64,000 nt of DNA from NCBI GenBank assembly GCA_003342895.1, contig PTFA01000055.1, positions 665,267-729,266 on the forward strand, in the 5' to 3' direction. Shown one piece after another: positions 39,466 to 51,500 of the stretch. A model generated the notes under the pieces. The model did not search any database, was not told the DNA's origin, and saw only the letters and a program-made list of their open reading frames with translations. Origin of the DNA: Casuarius casuarius (lineage: Eukaryota; Chordata; Aves; Casuariiformes; Casuariidae). Positions within the stretch are counted from its first letter, which is position 1. The number at the start of each line of letters is the position of its first letter. The position numbers and the translations under genes were made by a program.

Positions 39466-41732
39466 GCTTAAGACCTATTAGCAGTAAATACTTCTGCCAA
39501 TATCCCTCACAGTGGGGGAACTCCTCCAGCAATTTTCACGATTAATTACCAGTGGCAAGCGTATTCATAATCTGGTGTTAATTTTGCAGTGTCTGAATGA
39601 ACTCGGCTCTGGCACGTTCAGTTATTGTTTCCCTGCTACTAGTAGGATGAACTACTTGTTCAGGTCATGCTGTGTCAAAAGAGTGCTAATGTGTTTATAT
39701 AAACACTACAAACAGCACCTGCTTTAACCACACTTTTTATTATTTTTTTCCATCACCAGTTAGAACATAAAATCCTTCAGTGCAGGAATGCAAATGACAA
39801 GGAAATATTACTACAGCTTGTGTTTAGAAGAGAAATATCAAATAAAGTCAGAAGATGAAACTTGAAAGTAATGTCATTATAAATTCTTTGAATTGAAGGT
39901 TTTCCGTCCTTATTTTACAAGGTTTGGAGAAACTGTTGGCAGCTAATTTGTCAGCTGCTCTTGAGTACCGTGGTGCTTTCATTGAGAACATCTCTTATCA
40001 TCAAGACAATGAATTAGACAGGAAGAGCAGAACAGGCAAATGTATTACATTCTTCATCTTATGGTTGATTTTATTTTTCTTGTTTATCTTCTCTTGGTCA
40101 TATGCTTTTAGAATAATTTTGGTAATACACTTTTGCAGACCCTATGGGCTGCCTGAAGAGCGCTTTTACTGATCGGATTAATTGCATGACAGGCACGACT
40201 TGCTGAGAGGAGACAACCCTGCTTGGTTAATGAGGATTCTCAGATGTGCAATTACACAACCACATCTGCACAGGTTGGGATCCATTACCTAAGTCATTGA
40301 AAGAAGTATGATTTTATAAAAGCAGTAATATGCTCCAGGGTGTGCATTGTCAACCTCATACCCCTACTGTACTTGAGGTGTATATAAATGACATTGTAAC
40401 TGCCCTCCAGTTCCTATGCTCACTTAAAGGATTTATACATACTAATCAACATAAAGTATGACTCTCACGTTTGTTGTGGTAAGGCCAGTAGAAAAATTTA
40501 AGGGACAAATACTCTTTCTTCTTTTCACATGGAGAGAACCATTAAAGCAGGTAAATGCATGGGATTTTATACATAAAATATAAAAAACCTACAGTGTTTT
40601 AAATTGTGTAAAATTAAATTGTTACTTAGCTGACTGGAGTGCTAAAGGGAATAATATATATATAAAAAAGAAATCTTTTCAGACAAGATTATAAAACAAG
40701 AACTAGAGCACCTTTAAGTGTTATACTCTTCCACATAGGAAATGAACTGAATCCTATTGCACATACTACATTTCTACAACATACTTTATTTTTTGTAAAA
40801 TTCTGCATTTATTCATCATTTTAAAGGTTTAGAGGTGGTCATATCTGTAAGAATTGATTAAAAATATTTTAAGCACTTCCTTACAGATTAGACACGTGTT
40901 AACCAACAGCTGCAGCACAGCAGTGCCTAATAAAAAGTAGGATTTTTTTAGGACAAATGATATAGCTCTCAGTTCCTCCTTGGTTAATTCACAGTGATTT
41001 TCCTGTGTCGCCAACTGAAATTAAGGTGGCATTCATGAAATAACGTATAATGAAACCTCTTACAATTTCAAATTAAATCTGTATTATTTCTAGCAAAAGA
41101 AAGTCTCACAGGTATAATTCCAATTCAGAGGTCTTATACCTTAGAGCTACACACCTTAGTGGGCTGGTTTGTCCTGTGTGCCTATGAAAGGAATCAAACT
41201 ATATTAATTTTACCATCACACAGTGCATCTAAAAGTGATCAGCTAATATATTTAGCCAATATATTTTCTCTGCTACATGAGAAGGAATTCAAGCTAGACC
41301 TCACTGCAGCTAATGCAAGTTTTGTGAGTACCTTCCTGTGGTTGCAGGTATCATTTTTTATTCAGGTCCTTCCCTCAGCTCAGCTAAGGCCTCACAATAT
41401 CCTGATGTCTGCAGAAAAATCCTGTTGAAGTAAAGTCCCTATCCCCAGTGCTGAGGCTGCAAGCTTCATCCAAAGCGCTGCATTTAAGAAAAGCAATTTA
41501 AGACAGGATGATGTAGGCATCAAATGCTCAGCTTCAAACACGGAAGATACCTCCGAGGACAACGTGTCACTCCTTGAGAGTCTGAGGAAGACAGGGGATT
41601 CCCCTCTTTTCCTTTAGAGCTTGACTCACTATCACATTGCACCTCTGACGTTTCATTTACACAAATTATATCTGAGCGTTTTTTCTTTCTTTTTGGCTGC
41701 AAAAAAGAGAGGTTGGCATTGAGGCTGCAATT
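39466..41732. other. AT-rich non-coding sequence, no gene seen
   Basis: Open frames stay below 90 codons with no recognised domain. A minus-strand frame at 40829-41014 and a plus-strand frame at 41159-41428 look like chance. Confidence 0.6.
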
Positions 41733-42210
41733 ACGGCGTTCGGTTCTAAGCCTCTAACACACAATGCACAAATCGTGCCACCGTGACACCAAGCGCGGTG
41801 CCGGCCGGCAGAGGAGCGGTCAGTAACAATAGTTTCATTTTGCGTGTGCTCGTGAAGGGCCGCAGGAGGGAACAGAAGGAGGCGTTTGGGGAGGGTTAAA
41901 GGCCAAGCATATGGAGCCTGAAGTAGCACAGGGTGCAGCCTCGGCTCTTAACGCTGCCAAGAGGCCCATACTAACCTTTATTGTTGAGAAGGAGCCACCA
42001 GCTGGATCAAAATTTGTTATCACATTAGGAGCAAGTTTCCAGGTCTTACCGCTCTAGGCAAGAGACTGTGAGCAGCTGTCTCCCCAGAGAAAGGAGATAT
42101 GCAGTACTGAGTCCTGCGGTGGGGCTGGTGACCTGTCACAGGGGTCGGGGCAGCCAGACGGAAGAGAAACCTAGAAGCAGGGTCCGGAGTCCACCGCGCA
42201 GAAATGCAAC
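41733..42210. other. CpG-rich patch, possible orphan CpG island
   Basis: By eye about 13 CpG dinucleotides fall within 41733-41890 and about seven more in 42040-42205, in a window where CpG is otherwise scarce. The patch includes CGCGG, CCGGCCGG and CACCGCGC. Overlapping open frames of 60-87 codons occur on both strands, and none is recognised. CpG retention suggests low methylation in the germline, as at promoters, but no TATA box, first exon or conserved protein start is identified. A GC-rich ancient repeat is the main alternative. Confidence 0.45.
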
Positions 42211-42578
42211 CCAAATAAAAATTTTTACTTTAATACATGCACAGGGAGAGAGCTTGGTAGAAATAAAATGATTCTGGCAGAAAGCTCTGTGAAATCTACA
42301 TTTAGGCTCTAAAAGAAGAAAGCGCATTATTAGGCTATAACAGCATGCTGTAAATTACTGGGAAGTAGATTAACAATGCCTGTACTCATAGGACCAAGTT
42401 CTACAAACCTCAAAAGAGATTAGATTTGTTTTTACCAAATAAAATGGCAGTACAGTCTCTTCTGCTTTTGGATTAAAGGCATTACTGCCTTCAAAAGAAA
42501 GATCGCAGATAGAACGGCACCTCTGAATGCTGAAAAGAATTTCAAATATATTTGGGATATCATTAGCAACATAGAGAA

Positions 42579-42614
42579 GTGAATGTGATTGTAAAAAAAG
42601 TGAATGTGATTGTA
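42579..42614. repeat. 15-bp direct repeat, spacing 21 bp
   Basis: GTGAATGTGATTGTA occurs exactly at 42579-42593 and 42600-42614, separated by six A. It is a recent-looking local duplication. Confidence 0.85.
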
Positions 42615-42748
42615 CAAATGTGTTTATGACCTGTTGCTTATGACATTGCTTTTTGACCTCCTAATCTGCTCAAACATATAGGATATGGAATTCCAGTGAG
42701 ATGGAAACTGGAACCTGGTTTCATGAAATATTTTCCAGCTAAGACAGA

Positions 42749-42770
42749 CAGGGCAGGGTGTCCTGCCCTG
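42749..42770. repeat. Perfect 9-bp inverted repeat with 4-base loop
   Basis: CAGGGCAGG and CCTGCCCTG are exact reverse complements around GTGT. It would form a compact GC-rich hairpin in single-stranded DNA or RNA. There is no T-run or other sign of a defined function. Confidence 0.8.
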
Positions 42771-43933
42771 AAGATCACTTCAGGACTGGATCCACTATCT
42801 CACATGCTGTTCTCTGGCAAGGGTACACTGCCTAAATAAACTAAGCCAATAATGGAAGGAATGGACTGATCATAGTTAGAATTCCTGATAGGTTTGTTAT
42901 ATTCTTGTCATCATCCAAAAAAAAGAAAACAGAAGTAAACCACCATGGGGCATATCTTTCTTAGTGGCTGAGCATAGTGTAGCAGGGAAATAATCCAGGA
43001 TGTCGTTCCAAGATGTGCTCCCTGTTCTTCCAGTCCACAGCTACCAGGCTGTGGTCAGAGCAGCCGGCAGCCGTAATCTGTGTTAAGAAGCACGGGCATA
43101 ATCCGACTGCAGCACAGCCCTGCCCTTTCTCTATTGCAGCCCATGGGGTCCCCTCAAGTGCAATAATGGGGAAGGTATAGTGGATCCCCAAAGATGGGGA
43201 AGGGAGCAGAGAAACTGTGCTGATTGTATGCACCTGCCAGCAATTTCCACAAGCCAGGGTCATTCCCACCACTGGACTGGCAAGTGCTTTCTACTCCATT
43301 TGTACTATCTGTGTAGAACAAACAGATCATGGGCAAAAAACCTTCCCCAACCTCATTTTGAAGGTTCCCAATCAAGTGTACCTGTTAGGATAATGTTATT
43401 TGATACATAAGTGTGTTTCATCAGGTAGTTTATTACAGTGATAACATTCTTGCTTTCTTGTGTCATTTTATTGCAAACTTCAACTAACATGCAAGTTCTT
43501 AACCATCTCTAGCTTTGGACTTAATTTGTCAGGGATTCCACAGATAACTTCAAAGTGATTAACTTTAGGCCTGTGAATTTTTGAAGTAAAATATGACTAA
43601 GGTTGTTTGCAGAGACCGTGTACTCGATTTATGACCCTACCTTTTTGAATTTATATCAAAGAAATCAAGAAATTCCTATAGATAAAAAAGAATAGCTATA
43701 CTGATAACTATTTTGAAGTTGTTTGTGGTCATTTACCTCCACATTCGTGACTCGTGAAGTCATGAGTTGTACCCTCATGGCTGGGTAACAAAGCCAGGTA
43801 TCAGCATGTCCCATTAATTGCTTAATGTTTTGCTAAGAAGGAAAACTTCCCCAAAGAAAGAAATGCCTTCTTTGATTTTATGTAATTGGCTTAAAGTTTA
43901 TTTAGTTCTTGGAATCTGTGAATATATACTACT

Positions 43934-43953
43934 GAATTGAAATGAATTGAAAT
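43934..43953. repeat. 10-bp tandem duplication
   Basis: GAATTGAAAT is present twice head to tail without mismatch. Confidence 0.8.
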
Positions 43954-44448
43954 AGATTTTCTAGCCTGAAAATTAATCGTTGTTTCTGTGTACATGTATA
44001 TATATTCTGGTTTATTTAGCATCAGGCTGCAATGTGTTCACTTGCTATCTTCTAATATGTTCTAGAATAATGGAAAGGATTCTTTAGTTCTTAGAAAATA
44101 TGTTTGTTATTTTAAAAAGTATATTTAATTCTCTCAGCCTATTTCGTGCTAGGAGGAAAGAACAACTAGCTCAACACCTATGTAATCCCTTATAGCATTT
44201 CTTTCTCTAACTTTAACTGGCAGGCAGCAGAGCACAAATTTGCTACAGATTCTTTGCCTGTGAGCATGGACTGAAGCAGGAATGGTGGATAAGTTACACT
44301 ACCCCAGGAGCAGGCTCAGGGGACAATTTTCCTCAGGGACTCCCTGGGTGAGCACAGCTTCTCATAATCTCTATGGAACTGTTGAAAAAATCTCCCTTAC
44401 ATTTACAGAGAAGGAATAGCAAAATTTTTTATTTACATGGATTTGTAG

Positions 44449-44462
44449 AAAAAAAAAAAAAA
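44449..44462. repeat. poly-A tract (14 A)
   Basis: An uninterrupted A run. No retroposed body is recognised to its left. Confidence 0.85.
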
Positions 44463-47400
44463 CAGAAGTCACAGAAATGTGGCACTTTTGAAGCAAAACA
44501 TACTCCTTGAACCAAAGTGCAGATTAATTCAGATTTACAACCGGAAGCTTCCTTTAGGACTCTCTGGATTCATCAGGTTCCTTTGGTAGAGCCCAAGCAC
44601 TTGCATGTTCAGCAGTCAGTGAACACTGTTGATTGTGAGTGTACTTATCTTTTTATTGCTGTTATTTTATCCAAAGAAAGTTTCATGTCTGTAATATTGT
44701 TGCTGCAGAAACTGAATGGGTTCTCCAGAACCTCAGGCCACCACCTCTTCTGTCTCCTTGTCACCTCTCAGCCTCTGTATACCAAAGGTGAAGATAAACG
44801 TGCAATAGGTAGAGGTGCATCAGCCTCTTCATTCTGCTGTGGCTCTGTCAAACCAGCCTTATCAGTTTGCATAGGCAAACCTTGCAGATGGAGACTCAGA
44901 AGTCTGGACTGATTATTATTAAGAGCAGCCTGTGGAGTAATAGGGAACAAGAGCTCACAATGAACACATCTAAGAAGCAATCTGGAATGTAAAGACAAAA
45001 AAATCATTTTCTATTGACCTTGTATTAAATACAATAGATGTGACTTTGCTGCTTTCCCCTGGGTCTTGGGATGCGTACACCAAAACCTGCGCTCACGTTT
45101 ATTGCAGACTGAGTTACTTTTGCTGTATATTTTGTTTTGCTCTGTATTGAGGATGTCAACAGAAACAGGGGTTTATTGTTGCAAATTGTAAATGATATGG
45201 GAAATAGAAGTTTCTTTTGGGTACTCTGAGAGAATACTGACAATCCATTTATTTCCAGGTTTGCTCTAACAAGTAGTTCATATATGTTCAACCAACTGCT
45301 GAAGCCTTTGCAGATTTTGACTGTCATAAACCCAATGTCATTACAAACCCTTTCAAATAATTTATATACAGAAACAGTGGCTTAACTAAAGAATAGGATT
45401 TTTCAACCAAGTAAATATATTTTATCATTTTATTGTGAATCAAGGTTATATTTTTAAAAAAGAAAGACTAATGCAAAGCTATTACTCTGAAATAAACCCA
45501 ATAGTAGAAATTACTAAGGACTCACAGCTCACATGATGTACATAATAGCTTTTGAAGAAAAAAAGAGTTTATAATGCTTCTCTGTTATCCTGGGAGACTA
45601 ATTTCCTCTGCAAATGTTAATTATATAATCCCTCCACCTTGGTGAAATACTGATAAAAAAAAGAGATAGTAAATGATTTCTATTCTGGTCACTTCGAACT
45701 TGAATGTTTCAAACTTTAAGCCCAAATATGCCTACTTCTTTTTTATTTTTAACCTGCAAGATGTAGATAATGTGGTCAATATTTTCAGTTCTCAGGAGCT
45801 ATGATAAATAATTATTGGGAAAAGAACCTAAGGAAGAGATATCTAAGAGGAAAAGAGAAAATTCAGGTCAGCTGTATTTGAATTTAGGTATTAAAGGCCT
45901 GGAATATCATAAAGATTCCTCAGTTTTTAAAAGCAGGAGAAGATGTAGGTGAGGTCTGTGTAGCCTGAAAATGGGAAGGAAGCCAGTGAGCTACAGCTAG
46001 AGAAGCTATTTGGCTATTGCTGAAGTGGGTGGAGAGAACAGAGCTGTTTCAAATCAGTGCAGCCATTGTTTGTTGGGGCATATGGAATAAAACACTTCGC
46101 TGACCTGAGATGTCATTTTGACCAGATGTCATCATTTTTTCTAAACTTTGACAGGGAAGAATTGTCAGCATGTTTTCACTTACGGTTTTACCCTGCTAGG
46201 AAATTCAGTGGCTTGCCTCAGCAGTTCCTTTTCTAGTTGTTGTCAAGCTTCCTGTTTAATTCTGAAGTTGTCCATTAGGTAGAGTTTATTTAGGCACCAC
46301 TTATCAGTACTGTTTTCTCTTTCTCTTTCACGTACATGGTAGGTTTTTTCCCAAGGAGCCTTCTGCTTTTGCTCTGCCATGTTTTCCCTTTGCCCTGAAC
46401 ACTGTTAATTGCAACTATTTGCTTGCTACGACTGAACTGAAAATACTAGGAACATCTAGACTAGTTTTCCGTGGCATGGACACAGCTGCCCTCCTCTGAC
46501 CTTTTCTCTCAATCTGTGGCAGTGCTCAATGCAGGGGCTGGCTCCAGAGGTAAGAAATGAAATGACCTTTCCCAACCCACTCAGAAGAAAGAGCTTGATG
46601 CATAATGTGATGAGGCACTGCTGTTTTAGTTGTATTACCCATCCCACACCCTGTTCTTTTTCATTCATGGAGGAATCTGATATTCCAGGTTCTGTTTGAG
46701 TAACCATATTTGTATTTTCTTCTCTCCTCTCTCTCGTCCTGTTTATGCTTTCAGTTTTCAGAATATTAGTCTGCCCTCCTTCACAGGATCTAAAATTTGA
46801 TATTAAGAATGGCTTTGGGCAACCCCACAAAAGAGAAATTTACTCTTTGTAGAAAAAAAGATTTTAAACAGGATAGCCCGCTCTCTGTAACTTCCTCATT
46901 TCTTCAGAAAGAACATTAGTGACCCTTTTCAGCTAAAGTAATACTCCTTACCCACCACTGTCTTTGAGTAATAAAATTATGGTTAACCTGAATTTCTTTT
47001 CAAATTGTTTCAATATATGGTAAAAGATGGCACGACATAGTCATAGTTCACCTGCTCAGCTAAAAGAGGCTGCTAATGGCCTCAGCCTCGCTAGAGCTGT
47101 AATACAGCTTTAGAAAGGCAGCAACGTATGGTATAATTCCAAAAAAGTCCTAAAAACTGCTCAGAAATTGCTTAACTGAGAGGCCAAAGGATGTTCCGCA
47201 TTTTCTCTTCTGCTTTCTCCATATAGTAAATGTAAAAGCAATAAAGCAGTGTCCTTATCACAGGTACATGTTGAGAGCTGTTGCCCTGTATTCTGAGCCA
47301 GGTAAAAGAAAAATAAATATGAACTGACTGCAGTATACAAAGCAGACTCAAAGAATATCTCCCAAAGCTGACTAGTTCACAACTTGGCTAGAAGCTCCCC

Positions 47401-47580
47401 TTATTTCATATTCATTGTTTCAGAAACAGAATTTACTAAGACCCAAATATTCTAAAAAAGTATGCCTAGTCTTAACTACTTGTAAGTAGTGAAAAACTAC
47501 TAACAATAATTCAGTGACTTAATGCTGAAGCTTTCAGTATAGGACAAAGCCTTTGACAAAAAAAAATTGCAAAAATCTGC

Positions 47581-47595
47581 AAAAAAAAAAAAAAA
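47581..47595. repeat. poly-A tract (15 A)
   Basis: The run is embedded in a longer A-rich stretch from about 47558 to 47606. No SINE or processed pseudogene is seen on its left. Confidence 0.85.
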
Positions 47596-48566
47596 GAAAA
47601 GAAACTAATGCAAACATATTTGGTATACTTCTTGAATTAAAAAATTATTTCTCCCTTTTTCTAATTCAATGTAGGTGTTCAGTACTGGGGACTCTAAGAA
47701 GAATGGAACTAGCTTTCAACATTGAGGGTGCAAAGTAGACTGTGAACAGAAAATTAAAAAAAAATCCTACTGATCAGAATTGGGCTTAAATCCTAAATTC
47801 TGGAATTGATTTAATTCCTATATTAACCAGACTTAGTGCCAGTATCAAATTTAATTTTCTAATCTGGACTTTAAAACTGCTATTAAAGCAGTGACAAGAT
47901 CACTATCTACTTTCTGAGGAAGTTTGAAATGAAGTAGTACAAATTAAAAGCAGGAAAGTAATTTTCTAATTTTTGTGAAGCTAAGTCACAGAGTTATTAC
48001 TGTGAGAGGTGATAAAAATTAGAAAGGCAGGAATGTCACACATACTATCCAGGCCCCTGTGTCATTCAGGGACATGAAGCACATTCATAGTCTGGCTTAC
48101 TCAGTGCCCACTAAGGAATATGATTGTGCTTAAAGTTTAAACATGTAACAAAGCAAACCAGATTTTAACCTTCCTATCTAATCAGTGAAGATGTAGGTGT
48201 CTTTCTGAAGGCCTCTGAAGCTATCCAGTCCATCTATTTTAGGCATGAAAAATTTAGGCAGACACAGTCCCCCTCCAGGGGTCATCAAAGACACCTACCT
48301 CTCCCTGTTGCCCAAGTAATTGCTTGTTTTAGGAGTGCTGTTTCTTTAAGAACCTTAAAAGTAGGCACAAATTAACTGCTTAAATATAAAAGGGTTAATC
48401 CACCCACCTGCTTACCCTATGTATGTATTATAGTTACAGGTGCATGTTCTTGCCCTATTAGAGTCCTGGTGGTTTTAAAGGTAAGAAGGCAACAACAGCT
48501 CCTGTTGCACCCACAAGTCATTTAGTGGGATGAGACCTGGTTCTCATATTCTGTGCTCTTTCATAG

Positions 48567-48584
48567 AGCCCCCATTATTTTATG
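48567..48584 (+). other. Candidate 18-nt microexon (unverified)
   Basis: An acceptor with a pyrimidine-rich tract and a TGC (48553-48555) ends in TCATAG at 48566. Eighteen bases follow, then a near-consensus donor, ATG|GTAAGTA, at 48585. The length is a multiple of three, so inclusion would keep frame. All three phases are open, with possible inserts SPHYFM, x-APIIL-x or x-PPLFY-x. UGC upstream of a short exon is typical of SRRM4-dependent neuronal microexons. I do not recognise the insert, and no flanking exons lie in the window. Alternatives are a chance splice-site pair or part of an unrecognised LTR. Confidence 0.25.
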
Positions 48585-51500
48585 GTAAGTAAAGAAACTT
48601 TGAATTTTCCTTTATTCCCATGCCTTCTGCTGTGCTTGCTGGGAGTGTTGAGGAGGACAGTCTACAAAATAATAAACCCCTAAGCAAGCCACAGACTTAT
48701 TTCTTAGGAACTGATATGAAGGGCATACTTAAATTGCATAGGCTCTTTTGGAAATGGTATCCATACCCTCAGAAAAAGACATGAACTGAAAGTGGGATGT
48801 GATAGATGATTACCATAAACCATAACAAAGCATGTTAATTATTTTCAAAGCTTAAAAAAAGATTTGGGCTAAACAGACTTATAAGAATGGATTGGGTAAA
48901 ATTATATCTTTGTTTTCAACTGATACCAATTAATTTTTGAGCTTTTCTTCAGCTCACTTTTGCCCTACTATGTTGGCTAAAAACATGATTCTTTAGGATT
49001 AGAAAAAAAGAAAGAAACCTCTAAATAAAGTGCTTTTCCATGTGTTGAAATCTCATTTTTTTTCCACCAGGTCTGTATTCCATCCCTGCAGAAACTTTAA
49101 GATTCTTTAAAAGTATGTTCAAAATTAGGTGAAGGGTAAAATTATGAATTTCCCACTTGGAAGAAAGTGGCTTAAATTCTATCCAATTATTTGCCATGGC
49201 AACCAGCTAAACACAAAAGGGCTGGAATGGATGTAGAGTACTGCCTCTATAATCATCACTGTATGTCCTTCAAATCATGGATATGCAGCACCACTATCCC
49301 AATCTACTTCAGGGCCATAAGCCTACACGGTAATTATATGCTTTGGAACACTCCACTTAAGTGCATCAATAATATAGTGAGTGAACACGTTCTTTAATTC
49401 TGCACCTGTAAATGGAGAAAAAAAATAAAGAAATATCTCTATCAGAAAATGGGAAAAAAAGAAATTAGATGACTACATTATTTTTTAACCTACTTCCTGA
49501 TACATCCAGTCCAGCAGGCTGCTAATTTAAATGATCTATTAATAATCAACAGGCAGAAATGCTGGCTGAGTATCTTTCAGAACTATGATATGTGTTTACA
49601 AAGCAAAGGAAAATGAGGAGCTCCAGATTAAGGGCTTCATCGCATCAGTTGTTTCTTTTGCATGGGGCTTGCTGTGTTTCTACTGGTGGATTTCCACTAG
49701 TGGATTTCAATGACTTTGCAGGGGAGTCGTTTTGCAGCTTGGGCAGGTGATCTGGAGAACTGGGCCCCACGCTGTCTATCATGCAGCAATGTACATAGGT
49801 TCCTCTTTCACCTCCGTACATGTGAGCCTCTTCTGTCAGGGGTTATGAGGCAGGAAACGTAACTTGCAGTGTGTTTTGAATGTGGTATAGCCAATCTGGG
49901 CCTGGAGGTCAAACTGGGAGATTTGAGTTCCTTTCTTGGCTCTGTTACTGAGCTGTTAAAGCTTCATCTTTGTGTGCCTGTTTGCCCTCCCGCTCTTCCT
50001 CCATGCGTTCTGTTTGGTTTGCCAACCCACCAGAGCAGGACCTGTCTCTTAACTTTCTGTTTGTACAATGCTTTGCACGATGGACCTCCGCTACACATAT
50101 CTGTAGGTGCTAATACAAAACATGCTTAGGTAAACTCAGAATAATTGTTTCTAACATGTATAGCTTTGAAGTTTGTTGCTTCTACTTCTAAGGAAGGCTT
50201 GTGAATTCAGGTTTATTTTTTCCAACTGTATCGGTTGGCTCATAAAAAGGATCTCATTTCTTGCCATAATCTTGCCTTGTTTATATTCTTGTACCAGAAT
50301 GGCTAGTATGACGATAATGTCTAAAAATAATCACTAAGTAACACTACTACTATCACTAATAATAGTAATCTGAATACTAGAATGGATAGGGCACAGTTTT
50401 AGGGAGCATACTCTTGTTAAACAAATGGGCCTTGGCATGAGCCTGAAGTGTCAGTTTGTTTTCAAACTATGCATTTTGCATGAGCAATTATCTGTTCATA
50501 ATTGTATTTTTTATACAAGGAAAAGATGCAGCTAACCCCAGACAGGACATAACTGATACAAATGAACTGCTCTGCAATATATCAAGGCATTTTAAGGGAA
50601 TTAAAAAAACAAAACTAAAAAACCCTTAACCCTCTAAAATAGATTAATCCTACCCTTGATGTCATGACTGACATGCAAACTTCTTAAAATGCTTCTCATT
50701 ATAGTGAGCCAACTCCAGTACTTGTGTCACGAGTTTTTTAAAGTTATTTAGCAACCATAATTACTGGACTGATAAGATTGAATAAAAGCTCAAGATTAAA
50801 AAATGTATAGATACTTAGACCTCACAGCTCTACTAAAATATTTAAACTATGAAATGAGTGTCTCTTAAAGTGAAGGATGAGCAAGATAGTAGATGAAAAG
50901 AACCTGTTGATTATAACAACTTCAACAGCAACACCAGAAACCTCATGATTTCTAAGCAGATCTCCTGATTTCAGGGAATTAACTTGCAGGTTTTGAGTAC
51001 TTAGTGCTATTTATCCATCATACTTAGTAAGGAAAAAGAGGAAAAGGCCTGTGAGAACTCTCATCTATGCATCTCCTGCATCTCTTACAACAATCTGCTA
51101 GAAAATGTAATGGCGTATGCACCCCTCCTGAATACAAGCAATGCTTTACTGTAAGAAATCTGGTAATGTTAATGATTTACTTTTTATGTCTTAAAAAAAG
51201 AAGTTTAATTCTCTTTTCTTCAGCCAAAATGAGACACCTGACCATTAAAAAATTTTTTTAATGATTTTCGCAGGCTATTAAAATTTTCACATATAACTAT
51301 TATCGAAGTTTAAAAAGTCTTCAGTGCATACCAAGTTTGTTTGTTTCCTAGAAAAAGACAGCTTTCAAAGTGCATTAAATCCAAGTAACTTCCATAGTTT
51401 GTTTTTAAAAGCCAGCAACTATGAAGTGTCTTACTTGATAGTGTACTGCTCACAACTCTTTTTTACAACTAAAAATTATAAAATCTGGAGGTGTCCTGAT

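Larger units (their letters stand above)
42211..48566. other. Non-coding sequence, no gene seen
   Basis: Open frames up to 131 codons (44517-44912 plus) and 124 codons (46456-46830 minus) show no recognised domain. The segment holds small duplications and poly-A tracts, listed separately. Around 48360-48480 a TATAAAA-like motif and promoter-like composition suggested an LTR, but I found no ends. Confidence 0.6.

Noticed and set aside
48360..48610. LTR with a TATAAAA-like box
   Set aside because: No TG...CA ends or target duplication could be located, and no family resemblance was clear.
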